Below, piece by piece: positions 17,456 through 37,069 of a DNA stretch of 64,000 nucleotides. This DNA comes from Syngnathus acus. Its lineage: Eukaryota; Chordata; Actinopteri; Syngnathiformes; Syngnathidae. The notes beneath the pieces are model-generated. The model saw only the letters and a program-made list of their open reading frames with translations. It had not been told where the DNA came from and searched no databases. Numbering within the stretch: the first letter of the stretch is position 1; every line of letters starts with the position of its first letter. The translations under genes were made by a program, and so were the position numbers. The stretch spans positions 620,001 to 684,000 of the forward strand of contig NC_051105.1 in the NCBI RefSeq assembly GCF_901709675.1, read 5' to 3'.

Positions 17456-19606
17456 AGCTAAGACCGCCCGCCGCCGGCTACTTCCATGCTAGCCCGGTTA
17501 GCTTCCGCGGTCAGCTCAGCTCAGCTCGACGCTCGATTTCGTCAACTTAACCGAGGAGGAGGAGCTCGACTACAAAAAAGACGATCGACGACATGTCCCT
17601 CCATTAATTAGCGCGTCAAGAGTCGACCTCTTCATTGCACTTTGTGGGAGACTTTCCGCTTCTTTGCCCTGTCTTTCTTTTTTAACGACCTTCTTGTTTG
17701 ACACTTTTCTCGACGCGTCACTGCTCGGCTCGGCTCGGCACATGCGCACTGCTCATTTGCGGGCTTTCGTTTGAAACAGAAAAGAGTTGAAAAGGAGATA
17801 GATGGTTTGCTGAATGTGACTGCCATATGTCTGGATGGAAAAAAGTAACTTTTAGTTTACGCATTTCTAAAAATGTCCCCCCCCCCCCCCCCCCCCCCCA
17901 AAAAAAGAAAAGAAAGGTTTCATTCCAAAACCAAATGATCACTTTTTCAGTTTTTGATTGCCTGTTAAAACGGACAGAACAATACATTTAGAATCAACAG
18001 TGCCTTTTTATATACAGTCATCTTAATATTCGATGGACTTAGTGTTTTATACGTGAAAACCATTCACGTTGTGTAAAAACCACTGTAGGATTTAAAGCCG
18101 TCGACATTTCCTGTGTCATCGAGCCTCACTGCCGTGCCTTTCCCAATGACGCAAAAATGTTGAGCAATTTCTCTTTGTTTACCTGTCAATGACATAAGGT
18201 TCCAATTTGGCAGCAAAATCTAGAAGATAAGGTTTTTCAAGGACTCCTGCAAATAACCATATGGACTCTAAAATGGTGACTTTAAGCAAAACGGCCCAGA
18301 CGTTTTCAGTCCGAGCTTCCTGCTCATTTCCGAATTGGCATTCTGGGCCCACTCAGCTTAATTGGATTGAATGCGGCCGGCCCACAAACTCAAAGGAGTC
18401 ATTGGAAGCAGGCCCACTTGTGGAGCCCCTTTGGTACATTCAGTGCAAAATATATATTTGTACACACAACAGGACAGATATGCTGTACATTTACAGTTAT
18501 GTACAAATAAGAGACAAACACGATGACTGCACACATGGTCCACATACATTCTTTTCTCAAAACAGCCCTATCGGTTCATGGCCGTCTGACTGGCGATGAG
18601 CCGCAACCATGGAGATAGGCGGAAAGTGACGTTTTGTGGTAACATGCCAGACGAGACGCATTCAAACTACATTGCGCATTGCCAGAGCTCATTCAAAGTG
18701 ACTTTTGCGGAAGAGCAGCGGAGCACCCCATCCTTATTACTCTCGAGCCTCGGTCGGTCGGGTCGAGCGCGAGGGCCTCACCGCAGTGATTTCCACGATG
18801 GAAAAAAAACAACAACAATTCATCCTTCATCTTGGTTTTTTTCCTGATAACAATATCGTCATGCAGAAAAAGCGAGTAAGGACAGTCAGTGTCTTGCAAG
18901 AGCCGAGCATGCGATATCGAGCGAGAACACGCCGCCGCCGCCGCAGATCTCGCGGCCCCCGGCACGGCTCACGGAGCCCACCGAGAAGCGCTCACATGCA
19001 CGGGAGGATTCAAAAGTCTTGCCTCGGCGTCTGGCGGCACACGCCGCCGCCGTCCGTGTTAGTTAGCCAGCTAGCTACTCCGTCCTCGGCCACACTCAAG
19101 TTTCCCTTTTGCATGCATCCCCGTAGAAAAAGAAGGAACATTTTGGTCGGCGACGGTAGCAAAGGGCTTTTCGCCGCGGACGCAACAGTCTGTTTGTTCC
19201 ATGGCATGCTGTCGAGGCAAAAGTAGCGAGCGGCGTCGCACCAGTCTTAGGTCGGTGGCTCGAGGAAACGCTTTGGTCCTCCGAGCGCTAGCGGCTGTCA
19301 ACGACACAGGGCTAGCCGACGGGGATAGGGACGCTCGCAAAATGTTGATTGGGTCTCAAAGCAAATGCGTGTTTGTCAGCGCGTCACCTTTGCCCTGGAG
19401 CACAAAGGCCCGAAATATTGTCATTCGTCCATGCTGTGAAAGAGGAGCGATGCGCAAAATGGCTCTGGAGGGGCGGCGTCGTTGGCTGCCGTGAAGGTGT
19501 CAATCCAACAGATACACCAGGGCGGCTCGCATCATCGTGCCCACGCTTTGGAAAAGCACTTTGTGGGGTTCTTCTCTCTCTCTGCTGGGGGGGGGGGGGG
19601 TGTCAC

Positions 19607-19643
19607 TGTGTGTGTGTGTGTGTGTGTGTGTGTGAGTGTGTGT
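19607..19643. repeat. (GT)n array just 3' of the hecw2 stop
   Basis: GT repeats with one GA interruption, 18 bases beyond the hecw2 stop codon and next to a run of about 15 G. Confidence 0.93.
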
Positions 19644-19660
19644 TAGGGTGGGTGGGTGGG

Positions 19661-27964
<8,304 letters not shown>

Positions 27965-28132
27965 CTTGACTTTTATTCACGATCCATGGCGCCGTTGACT
28001 AAAAGCCGGCCGGGCTCTTCAGTCAGTACCTGGAGACGGGCAAGGACAGGAGAACCCATGAAAGTAGTTTGAGCAATTGGACTGACTTTCCACACAAGCA
28101 ATTCTAACGTTGAGAACTTTTGCAGTGTAAAT

Positions 28133-28162
28133 AGCAGGCAGGCAGGCAGGCAGGCAGGCAGG
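28133..28162. repeat. (GGCA)n tetranucleotide array
   Basis: About seven GGCA units, 15 bases from the hexanucleotide array that follows. Confidence 0.95.
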
Positions 28163-28177
28163 AGAGAGCAGAGCCAA

Positions 28178-28272
28178 GCAAAAGCAAAAGCAAAAGCAAA
28201 AGCAAAAGCAAAAGCAAAAGCAAAAGCAAAAGCAAAAGAAAAGCAAAAGAAAAGCAAAAGAAAAGCAAAAGC
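28178..28272. repeat. (AAAAGC)n hexanucleotide array
   Basis: About 15 AAAAGC units; the last few alternate with AAAAGA. The array lies about 200 bases upstream of the hecw2 start codon in gene sense. The minus strand reads Phe/Ala/Cys/Leu repeats that are artefacts. Confidence 0.96.
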
Positions 28273-30065
28273 AGAGCATTTCCTATTTGGGTGGCACAAG
28301 TCAAATGATTGCAATGTCAGAAATCAAACGTGAGCAACACACACAAAGTCACCCACCACTAAGTCACTCAATCGGCGCCGCTTGTGCGTTTAATCTCCGT
28401 TCCGCTGCGGATTACCCATTGATTCGGGGGAAATGACAGGAGGCTCTGATTGATATGACAATCTAAAAATAGCGCTGATGAGAACACGTGTCGGCCAGAC
28501 ACCTGGAGAGAGTGGACAAATCCGAGCGAGCGATGAAGCTGCGGCGGCAAAACTCTAAACTGCTCTCAGTTGGAATGTTTCCAAATCAACTCGCCCGGAG
28601 CATATTTTGTCACATTTGGAAAAGCCTTGAGGTGCTTTTGCAGGCCAAAGTGCGGTTGTGCTCTATTGATTGCCACTTAATGAATTGCACCACTGTGCCT
28701 TCCTTGGTGGAGACCGGGGAGGGATCCCTAGCTGCCGTGCTGGAGGTGACTGCAGCACTTTGTTGCATGACACGACGGGCACCTTGGGGAGCCGGGGGGG
28801 GGGGGGGGGGGGGCATTGAACCCTGGCCATCGGAGGAAGCAAGAAGAGCACATTTGGGGAAGCTTTGCTCCAGCGCAGTCGCCCCTCAAGGGTTCCCACT
28901 GTGAGTCTGCGATGACGACGGCGACTCCATGTCACCGTCTGCTTTGGCTGGCTAGCTGGCGTTAGTTTGATTTTGGTTTTCTTTGTTTTTGCTTTTGTTT
29001 GCGGGAGACGACGCAAAGGTCAAGTGGGTTAGGCTTGACACTTGACACCCGACTTTGTCAGTCTAACTCTCTCTCTATTTGTAATCCTGTCACGTGGAAG
29101 CTCGAAGCAAGGCTCGAAACCAACATTTGACCAGCACCACGTAGAATTGGAACACTCAATTTGACATGGAACAGGCCTTTTTGACCCGGCACATTTAAGA
29201 GCGTACTTGTCGAATTTGTTCTGAGAACAAGCTCGCAACTCAAATGAAGTTTCATCTGATATTTCTGCGAAAATTCCCATTGTAAATATTGCAGGCTGAC
29301 AAAGGTTGCATTTGGTGTTCGCTTTTTGTGTTTTCTTCACACGACGACACAAGCGACATGACATAAACATTGTTGAAATTGTGCTCAGCTTGTTAGGGCA
29401 CTGCATTCTAAAGGAAAATGGCTGTGACTGAAAGGTCATCTGCTCACTGCCTAACAATTTAGCAATTGTTTGAGAATTGCGCCAAATCAACAGCAAAGTC
29501 GTGCACCGACCGAGTGACTGACCGCATGGTGCGGCCCGCTCCAGATCCAATTGGAGGGAATGTGGCCCCTGAACTCAACTGGGCCTCGCGGTTCCAATAT
29601 TATTTGGCGCGAGGACGAGCATATGATTCCCTGACAAGTCATCCACAGGTTGGCTACCCCTTCAATCTTTGTTTACCTGCCACGCACGCACGCACGCACG
29701 CACGCCACATTATTTATCATGACTACGGCACTCAGGCAAGACACTGAAGCAAGGTATGCGTTGGGCGTTCGTTCAAATGGTTATTACGCAACAACTCGAC
29801 CCCCCAACTTGAATCATTCTCCATCCATGTGCGCCTTGCATGCATTGCATGCAATATGCATACATGCATGCCATGCATGGCTATTGGACTGCTGTGGGAA
29901 TTCCCTACGTCATTTTCCACGCTCGATTAGAATCTTGCCAAGGGACGGACGCATGCATGCAAACGTCGACGACACGACACGACACGACTGCATGGGAGCC
30001 ATCGCGCTTACCTTTGACGCAGAGGCAAAATCAGCAAGAGCAGCACCGAAGAGGAGGAAGATGCG

Positions 30066-30079
30066 CTGGCTGGCTGGCG

Positions 30080-30130
<51 letters not shown>

Positions 30131-30168
30131 TGCCTGGCTGCCTGGCTGGCTGGATGGCTGGCTCTTCT
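30066..30168. repeat. (CTGG)n tetranucleotide array
   Basis: About 25 CTGG units with a few CTGC and CTGA variants. It is the complement of the motif at 2361-2511. Confidence 0.96.
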
Positions 30169-31000
30169 TCCCCACTTGCAGCCCGTTATCCCCGCAGTCC
30201 AAATGAGGCGAGACGGGCGGGGTGCAGCCGCGGCGGCTCTGGGCCCCTCCCACACTCACGCGCACATCCACCAGCGGCCGGGGGTAGTCACGTAGAGCGG
30301 GATGGATGGATGGATGACTGGATGGATAACTGGATGGTGGTCCCGGACAAGCAGTCTTCCCAAGCCAAAAACAAAAATATCCAAAATAAGTCTCGGGATG
30401 ACGTAGTGTCCCTCTCTACTGCAGCTGTGCTGTAGTTCTATTATAAGAATCCACGCATGGAATCATGACAGCAGCTTTTTTAGTATCCACATGACGTCTT
30501 CAGGGGTTCCTGTGCACCACTATTTGAAAAAAGAAAAAAAAAAGGGGGGGGGGGGGGTAAACTCGTGCTTGCCGCAGAGCGCGAGGGAGTACGGTTGGCA
30601 ACACAATGGCGCTCCCTGGCAGGCCCTTGGACGACATGCAATACGTTCATTTTCGTTATATCAAGCAGTTACTTCTCGAAAGCGTCTTCTTTACGTTTGA
30701 TGTTTATTATTTCTAATATATATTTGTTTAAATTTTATGTGAAATTGTGGCAGGCAAAACGACGGCAAAGTGGCGCCCTCTCTTGGCCAATCAGACAAGG
30801 CTCCAAAAGTATTGAAACGGAAGGATTTGTTTCTGTTGTACGCTGAAGACCTTCAGATTTCCGATCAAAAGAGAAGTAAGAGAGAAAAGTTCAGAAGGCC
30901 AGAAGCAAGGTCGTGCCAAGGGAGGCCCAAGCGGACAGACGTTACGGACGCTTTAGTCCGGAAAAAGTCAAACATAAATTGATGGTACAGTACTTCCGTT

Positions 31001-31006
31001 TTTATT
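31001..31006 (-). terminator. Candidate poly(A) signal of faim
   Basis: AATAAA on the minus strand about 640 bases beyond the faim stop. The same short AT-rich stretch also contains AATAAA on the plus strand (about 31009), so orientation and use are uncertain. Confidence 0.3.
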
Positions 31007-31648
31007 GAAATAAATACTTATTGCAGTTGGCGTAACAAAATCAACTGCTACTCAGCTACTTGACGAGAAATGACTTACAAAGTCAAACTAACGCAGCTTC
31101 TGTTCACTTTAAAAGACGGCAACTATGAAAAATACGATTCAAGTAACTCCACACGACTGCTGGGTGGGAATCTTTCACCGTCGCCGTTAAAAACACAAAG
31201 ATTCACGCTAACCTGTCCGCCGTCCAATAGACGTGTTTCAAAGTGGCCCGGCAATGGCAGCTTAAAAGAAAAGTGGCGGGGCGGGGTTCCCAAGCCACGC
31301 ACGAAACTTGGACCCGTGACGGAGCAGCCTATCAAATGGGATGCTGCCCAACAGTGGATTCTTTGGCCCAAAATCTTGACACTACTCAATACGGAGAACA
31401 CGATGCCTGTGGAAAATGCTGAAGAAAGAATGCTTGAAACGTTTGCAACGGGAAGGTTTGAATCCATTGAGAAACACGGAATGAATCGAAAGGACAAAGA
31501 AGGAGAGAGTGATTGGTCTTGGGCTCTTCCGCATTCACACAATAATCTTCATGTTTTCCCAATGGAGTTTTTCCAGTGTTTTGCAAAGGGATCCAAAGAG
31601 CGGGCCCATCCGACCGCTGGCCGCTGGCTGGCTATTTGGGACGGAAGG

Positions 31649-32682
31649 TCACTCGGCGCATTCGGCTATCTCGGCCCCGTCCACCAGCAGCGTGTGAATG
31701 AGTCCGTCTCGGCGCTTTCCGCTGCTCACCGCCTTGACGCAGCAGTTGTGCTCGCCCAGGGTGAAGTGGGTTTCCGTGCCGTCGTCCACAAACTCGCCCT
31801 TGGAGTGGACACACACTGACTTTGGAATTTGCTTCAAACAATACGGAACTCTTTTTGTGTTCTGATTATTGACTCTGGAAGTGACAAAGGCCCGCCGCCG
31901 CCGCCGCCGCGCTGCCTCCGTTGTCTTTACGGGCGCTCCGCCCGCTCTCTAGATTTCGCTTTTGAAATTGTTTCTTTATATTCCTACAGGACCCCGCCCG
32001 GGCTCTCAGGTCTCAAGCGCTGGCTGGCTCGCACAATCCTTAGCAGTATTTTGACCAAAGCATATCACATCATTTAAATGGGGGGGGGGGGACAACATAA
32101 ATGCACTTACTGCAGTTTCAATCTTCTGTCCATTACACCAAACATCCATGGTGTCTTTCTCTGCAAGACAAGAAAGGGACGCTGATGTTTCGCCCATCAC
32201 TTGACGATAAGTCCTGGCAGTCGCGTGGTCACCCCAGACGCAGTGTACGAGGAGGCACTCACCCAAGACCACCCTGGAATCCATCCCGTCCAGGTTGAGC
32301 AGCCAGGTGCTGGTCACCTTGGACCTGTTCTCCTGGTACTTCTTCAGGCTCTTGCCGTTGATGTCCAACGTGTACTCGTAGGCGAAGCCGCTGACCGCGT
32401 CGATGTTGATGGTGGCTTTGGTGTCCAGCTTGCCCACCGTGAACGTCTCCTTGCCCACCAGCTTGAACATCCACTCTCGCCTCAGCACCTCCTAGCAAAA
32501 CAAAGTTCAAGGTACTATTTGAGCCCGCCCCCTTCTCATCATATGTTGCGCAAATGTACCTTCCCGTCGACGGAGATGACCCTCTTGCCGGTGGTGGTGC
32601 CGTGCTCGAAGGCGACCCTATGGACTCCGTCGCTCAACGCCACGTCCCACACGGCAGCGAGGTCGCCGGACATGGCGGACAT
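31649..32682 (-). CDS. faim: Fas apoptotic inhibitory molecule (FAIM1), about 180-183 aa
   Basis: Four coding exons: 32560-32682, 32263-32491, 32111-32160, 31649-31798 (552 bases, whole codons). The protein reads LAAVWDVALSDGVHRVAFEH, EWMFKLVGKETFTVG, INIDAVSGFAYEYTLDINGK, DVWCNGQKIETAGEFVDDGT and HTLLVDGAEI. This is the two-domain beta fold of FAIM across its whole length. FAIM protects cells from death receptor signalling and has been described as an anti-aggregation protein (from memory). Two start codons are possible nine bases apart (32682 and 32673); the second gives 180 residues, close to the 179 of the short human form. Upstream non-coding exons are expected but not identified. It could be either teleost faim paralogue. 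Confidence 0.95.
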
Positions 32683-34534
32683 GACAACCTTGGCGAGGAA
32701 GTCACAGAGCCATCGAAAGACATGAGTTGACACGTCAATTAGAAAGCGAGAAGAGCAACGAGGTCAAAATTGGTTTGAATGTAACTTGACGTTTCAGCGT
32801 CACCCCTTCAAATTAACAGCCAACGATCCTCGCGCAAGATCACATACTAGTCCCGAATCGTTTGATATGCGCATCGAATAAAAGTAACAGCGCGACGCGA
32901 GTAACTTGTAATCATCAATGGATGGGGTTTGATTGCTTTTGGCTTCAGGCAGCCCGTCAATTCTATTTATTTTGAAAACAAAACCGGAAACACTGCTGCA
33001 AGAACAGTCGTAATCTCTGCGATTAGCTTGTATCCGCCCGCCGCTAGCTCGCGTCATCGTACATACCCAGAGAATTCCCTTCTCGGGGTCATTTTATAAA
33101 ACTTACTCTGCGTTAACGTAGCCTTTTAACCATCACCAATTACCTTGACTGTCTTGCGGGATGGGGTGTAGCGTGTAATAGACGACTTTCGACAAGAAAT
33201 GTGGGGCGAGCTTGAGCTGTATGCACGGTATCGTGTAACCATAGCAACATGACATCCGCTTACGTGTATGCTTGGCCGCGCCTTCTTAAAATCCAACGCG
33301 GCTTTTAAGCTGAACAAAAAGAAATCTCGTTTTCGTGTCTTGTTGTATCCGAACAATGTTGTTTTTTCCACTTTACAGTACTGTTGATACTATATGTTAA
33401 TGAGAGCTCTCATTTTTGTGTTGCGTTTCCCGCTTCCGCCAGAGAGCGGCAGTAGTCAATAACGCTTAACGGCATGACACATTTTAGGAAGAGCTTCGTC
33501 TTTCCTGCAAGCAGAAACCATCAAATATCGTTACGTGCGAATGTTGTTTGTCTGCAAGTAGGCTACCTATCCCCCAATTGACCATGCAGTTTAGGGTGTG
33601 TGTGTCCTGTTTCTCTGGCCAAAAGTCAAATGGAATCGCCCCTCCGGGGAGGCTCACTCGCGGTGCTTTTATTTCACTGTGTGTGGCGGGGCTCCTTTTC
33701 CATTCCTTCATTCAGAGGAAGACGCAATGGATTGCGTTACATCGTCTTTGACTTTCCTCTAAAAGCCGATCCGCCGCCGCTTTGATGCTCGCAAAGTTCG
33801 TCGCAATCACGGTCAACCGCGTTTGCCGACCGAGGAATTTTCCGGCCTCCCAGTTTGGGCTAAAATAACACGTGCAGAAAGCAGCCACGGAAATGTGCGT
33901 CCAAAACAGAGGACGGCTTGTGGAGGAGAAAAGCCAATAGGTATCGGCGTCACGTTGACAAAGGCGCTCGCTCTCTGGACCAGTTGCCATTCCTGTCAAA
34001 TAAGCCAACACAGCAGGCCTTTGTAAACACAAACACACAAAGATTTCATAATGCAAGCATTTTGGCATGGAGGGAGGGAAAACAGCAAACGGGTGTTATC
34101 CTCATAAAAGTTGCTCGCTCATCCAGATTGATTCGCAATGTCATAGACTTGTTCATCAGGTAACCTTTGCCGTTTGAAACTGTCTCTAAATGATAGCTCG
34201 TTAGCTTTACGAGCGGCAAAACAAAACAATCGTGCCAAAATGAGATGCTGGAAAAGGATGCGAAAGAAACTCCAGTTGTAATATATTTCACGCAGTTTTA
34301 CTATCCAAAACAAGGACAAATATTACATGTGTGCAATATAGGAGGAACAGTCGTGCAAAATGGCCGCTCCTCTTAGGTGGATAAAAACAGGTGCGGTTTG
34401 CGTGTTCAATTCATCTTCCACAAACAAAACATAAACGAAAACGCTGTGTTTCGACAAGTTGGGCTGCAAGGAACATATCACAAAGAACATTTTTGGGTTG
34501 AGTTACAAAAACCCGAAGGATCTTTCTTGGCATA

Positions 34535-34548
34535 CCACTAGAGGGCGT
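34535..34548 (+). promoter_or_regulatory. CTCF-like motif (CCACTAGAGGGCGT)
   Basis: Fits the vertebrate CTCF core CCASYAGRKGGC on the plus strand without mismatch. Occupancy cannot be judged from sequence. Confidence 0.35.
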
Positions 34549-36843
34549 CTAGCGAGCTCCGATTTCTAGATGGCAGGCAGCATGGCAAAGGAAGCTAAAG
34601 TGCAAGAAGGGGAAATGGAAGCAACGATCATGCGTGTCCTGTCAACAGCTTGCTCAAACTGGAATCTTTTGCTGAGTCATGGGGCCCAACGGGAACAAAT
34701 AGCGAGACACTAATCACTGACACGCTGGAGGTGTGACAAGAACGACTTGTATTCACAAAGCGGCAAACAAAATCCCTCTTTGTCACCAAGCGCACCTGAT
34801 ACCACTGTTGATTCCTTTAAATTCCTGACAAATAGAACGACAGCGCCTTTCGGGTTGATTCAAGGAGGAGCAGTTGGAATTTCGTTTTCCCCCCACTCGC
34901 CAAGGTCAGGCCGTCGACGCGTGTCCTTCTCCGCCTCGTGATCGACCCGTCCAAATCGTTCAAGGAATCAAGACCGTTGAGAAGAAGCTGCAGAAGCTTT
35001 CGTTCTTTTTTATGGACCCGCCAAGACAATATGTCATAAAATGGAGTCCAAAGTCCATTGATGAAAAACGCCCGCAGTCAACGCATGAGCGATGAGCGTC
35101 AAAATTGCAGTCAACCAGCGAGACAATTTTGCGGTTGACGCAATCTTAGCCTTGAGCAATCCCGACATGGGATGTGTCAGCCAGCCCCCCCACCACCCAA
35201 AACCGAACCAAAACACAACAACAAGTCTCTTTGTCTTGTGCGCTTCTCCAAATGAAAAGAGATGCAATGCGTATGGGCGTTGTTGTCGCAAGAATGTTGT
35301 CAAACAGGTCAAAAGATAATTTGATGGCTGCCACCTGGCAAAGCTGTTGGCAAATGCCAACAAAACAATGACAGCGTAATTATGGACTCTTTGATGGCAC
35401 CTGGCAAAGCCAAGCAAAAAATGATGGACTCTTTTGAAGTACAAGCAATGTTTGGAAAAACGTCCCATCAACTGCATGAGTTGCAAAAAAGTGACCATCC
35501 CGGCCGGGTGAAAGAATTCCAAAAGAACAAATGTGCAAATGCAAAGTCACAGGCAGCATTTCCAAGGTGTGATTTGTTTGCGCCAAACGGCCGTTGCTCC
35601 ACTCGGACAGGATCGCTGCACTGGAATGTCAACACGCAATATTTTGCAGCCGCTCGCTGAATAAACAAAGGTCTGGAGCATCAGCATGAGCATCTGGTTT
35701 TTTTTTTTTTTCTGGATGTAGTGAGAGGGACCTCCAAAGTGATTCCATGTGTTTGTTTGCTTCGTTTTGTTCTCGTTTTTAAATGTTGCTAAACTGTCGG
35801 CTGTGAAAATGAGTCAAATGACTTTTTTCAATTTTTTTTTTTTTTTTTTCCCCCTTTCTCCAGCCTATCTATCCTGTCGGCCTGCTTAGTCATGCGCTAG
35901 CGTCACAATCTGTGAAAGAGTCTCAGCACCTCATTTAGCAAAACGTGACAGAACAGGTGGTGCTACATTTTGGGAGGGAGGTACAACAAGAGTAGCAAAC
36001 GCTATGAATCAAATGAACCAATCAAATCCAACTCCCGGGCCATATTATGGCGAAACTCTCGTCTTTGTGGGAACTCTTTCGGTGGTGATGGCGTTGCAAA
36101 ATTCCCTTCCCAAACCATTGAAATTGTTTTCAGAGGCTTGAAATTGTCTTGTCAGCTCTTTTTAATCCGCAGAGTCGGTGGGGCCGTTTTTCTTTTTTGT
36201 TTTGATTTATTTGGTGCAAGCTGGCGGTTGTCACCACTATCTAGCGAGAGGAGCATTGATTACACGCCACTTTTTGCATGACTTTCAGTCGTGTGAAGTG
36301 GAAATGAAAGTCTGCGTGTGTTTGGTGCTCTGCTTGCCAAGCCAATGGATTCAAATCCCACCATGGGAAGACGTGAGTCATGTCTTCATTCCGATTTTCT
36401 CTGACGCACTGGCTGAAATCTTGAGGAAAGCGTGTGTCATTTCACAGGAGTCTCCCCAAAAGAAAGTCTACGTTTGAAAAGGAGAGAGCCTTCTAACTTT
36501 GTGACCTCAGCGCCCAGACACGAGAGAGCCACGAAAAACAAACGCCGCTTGTCTTCTGATCAAACGGCGACAATGCGTGCGATTCAAAGTCGGTAGCCCG
36601 GCTCCGAAGTCGAGGCGCGCTGAACTTTGGACCGGAGGCTGGCGCTTCTTTTTTTCTGTACTCTCACTGGCACACTTCCGCCGAGGAGTGCAAAAAAGCG
36701 CTAGACGTGAGGAGTCGGTTTGTTCGCAAGAGCAGAACTGCACGTTTCTCTTTTCAAAATGGCCCCCGGAGAGAAAACAAGTCAGAGTGCAATGTTGCAA
36801 TGCTCCATACCAGATGTGGACAGCTGCAGAGTTGAGTAATGTG

Positions 36844-36846
<3 letters not shown>

Positions 36847-36912
<66 letters not shown>
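36847..36912. repeat. (CA)n dinucleotide array
   Basis: About 33 uninterrupted CA units, the longest perfect dinucleotide run in the window. Confidence 0.98.
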
Positions 36913-36913
<1 letters not shown>

Positions 36914-37047
36914 CCAAGTGCGCAACCCTCCAATAACTTTCACGAGGCCGACATCCAAAATGTCAAGTTTGGCATGGCTCTCACGTGAATGTTGAGCTTT
37001 TCCGCAACTCTACGGCCAAGTAAGGCGAGAGAGACGGTGCCGCCCAT

Positions 37048-37069
37048 GGGACGGGACGGGACGGGACGG
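37048..37069. repeat. (GGGAC)n pentanucleotide array
   Basis: Four GGGAC units. Confidence 0.88.

Larger units (their letters stand above)
17320..19660. other. stk17b promoter/5' UTR and putative hecw2 3' UTR
   Basis: The first few hundred bases (17320-17560) are GC-rich with a (GGCGA)n array and fit the stk17b promoter. Bases from about 18000 to 19660 lie downstream of the hecw2 stop on the minus strand and probably include its 3' UTR. Only chance frames were seen. A run of about 20 C occurs at 17878-17899, and a G run and (GT)n array lie at 19585-19643. Confidence 0.5.
27965..31648. other. Upstream of hecw2 and 3' side of faim
   Basis: This should contain hecw2 5' UTR exons and promoter, and the faim 3' UTR. 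No coding exon was recognised. It carries (GGCA)n and (AAAAGC)n arrays, a G run at 28796-28813, a CGCA array at 29683-29703, a (CGACA)n array at 29969-29987 and a (CTGG)n array. Confidence 0.5.

Noticed and set aside
28019-28314. Hydrophobic minus-strand frames rich in Phe, Ala, Cys and Leu
   Set aside because: These are translations of the (AAAAGC)n and (GGCA)n arrays, not membrane proteins.
30066-30295. Plus-strand frame with tryptophan/glycine repeats near 30100
   Set aside because: It is a translation of the (CTGG)n array with no flanking conserved sequence.
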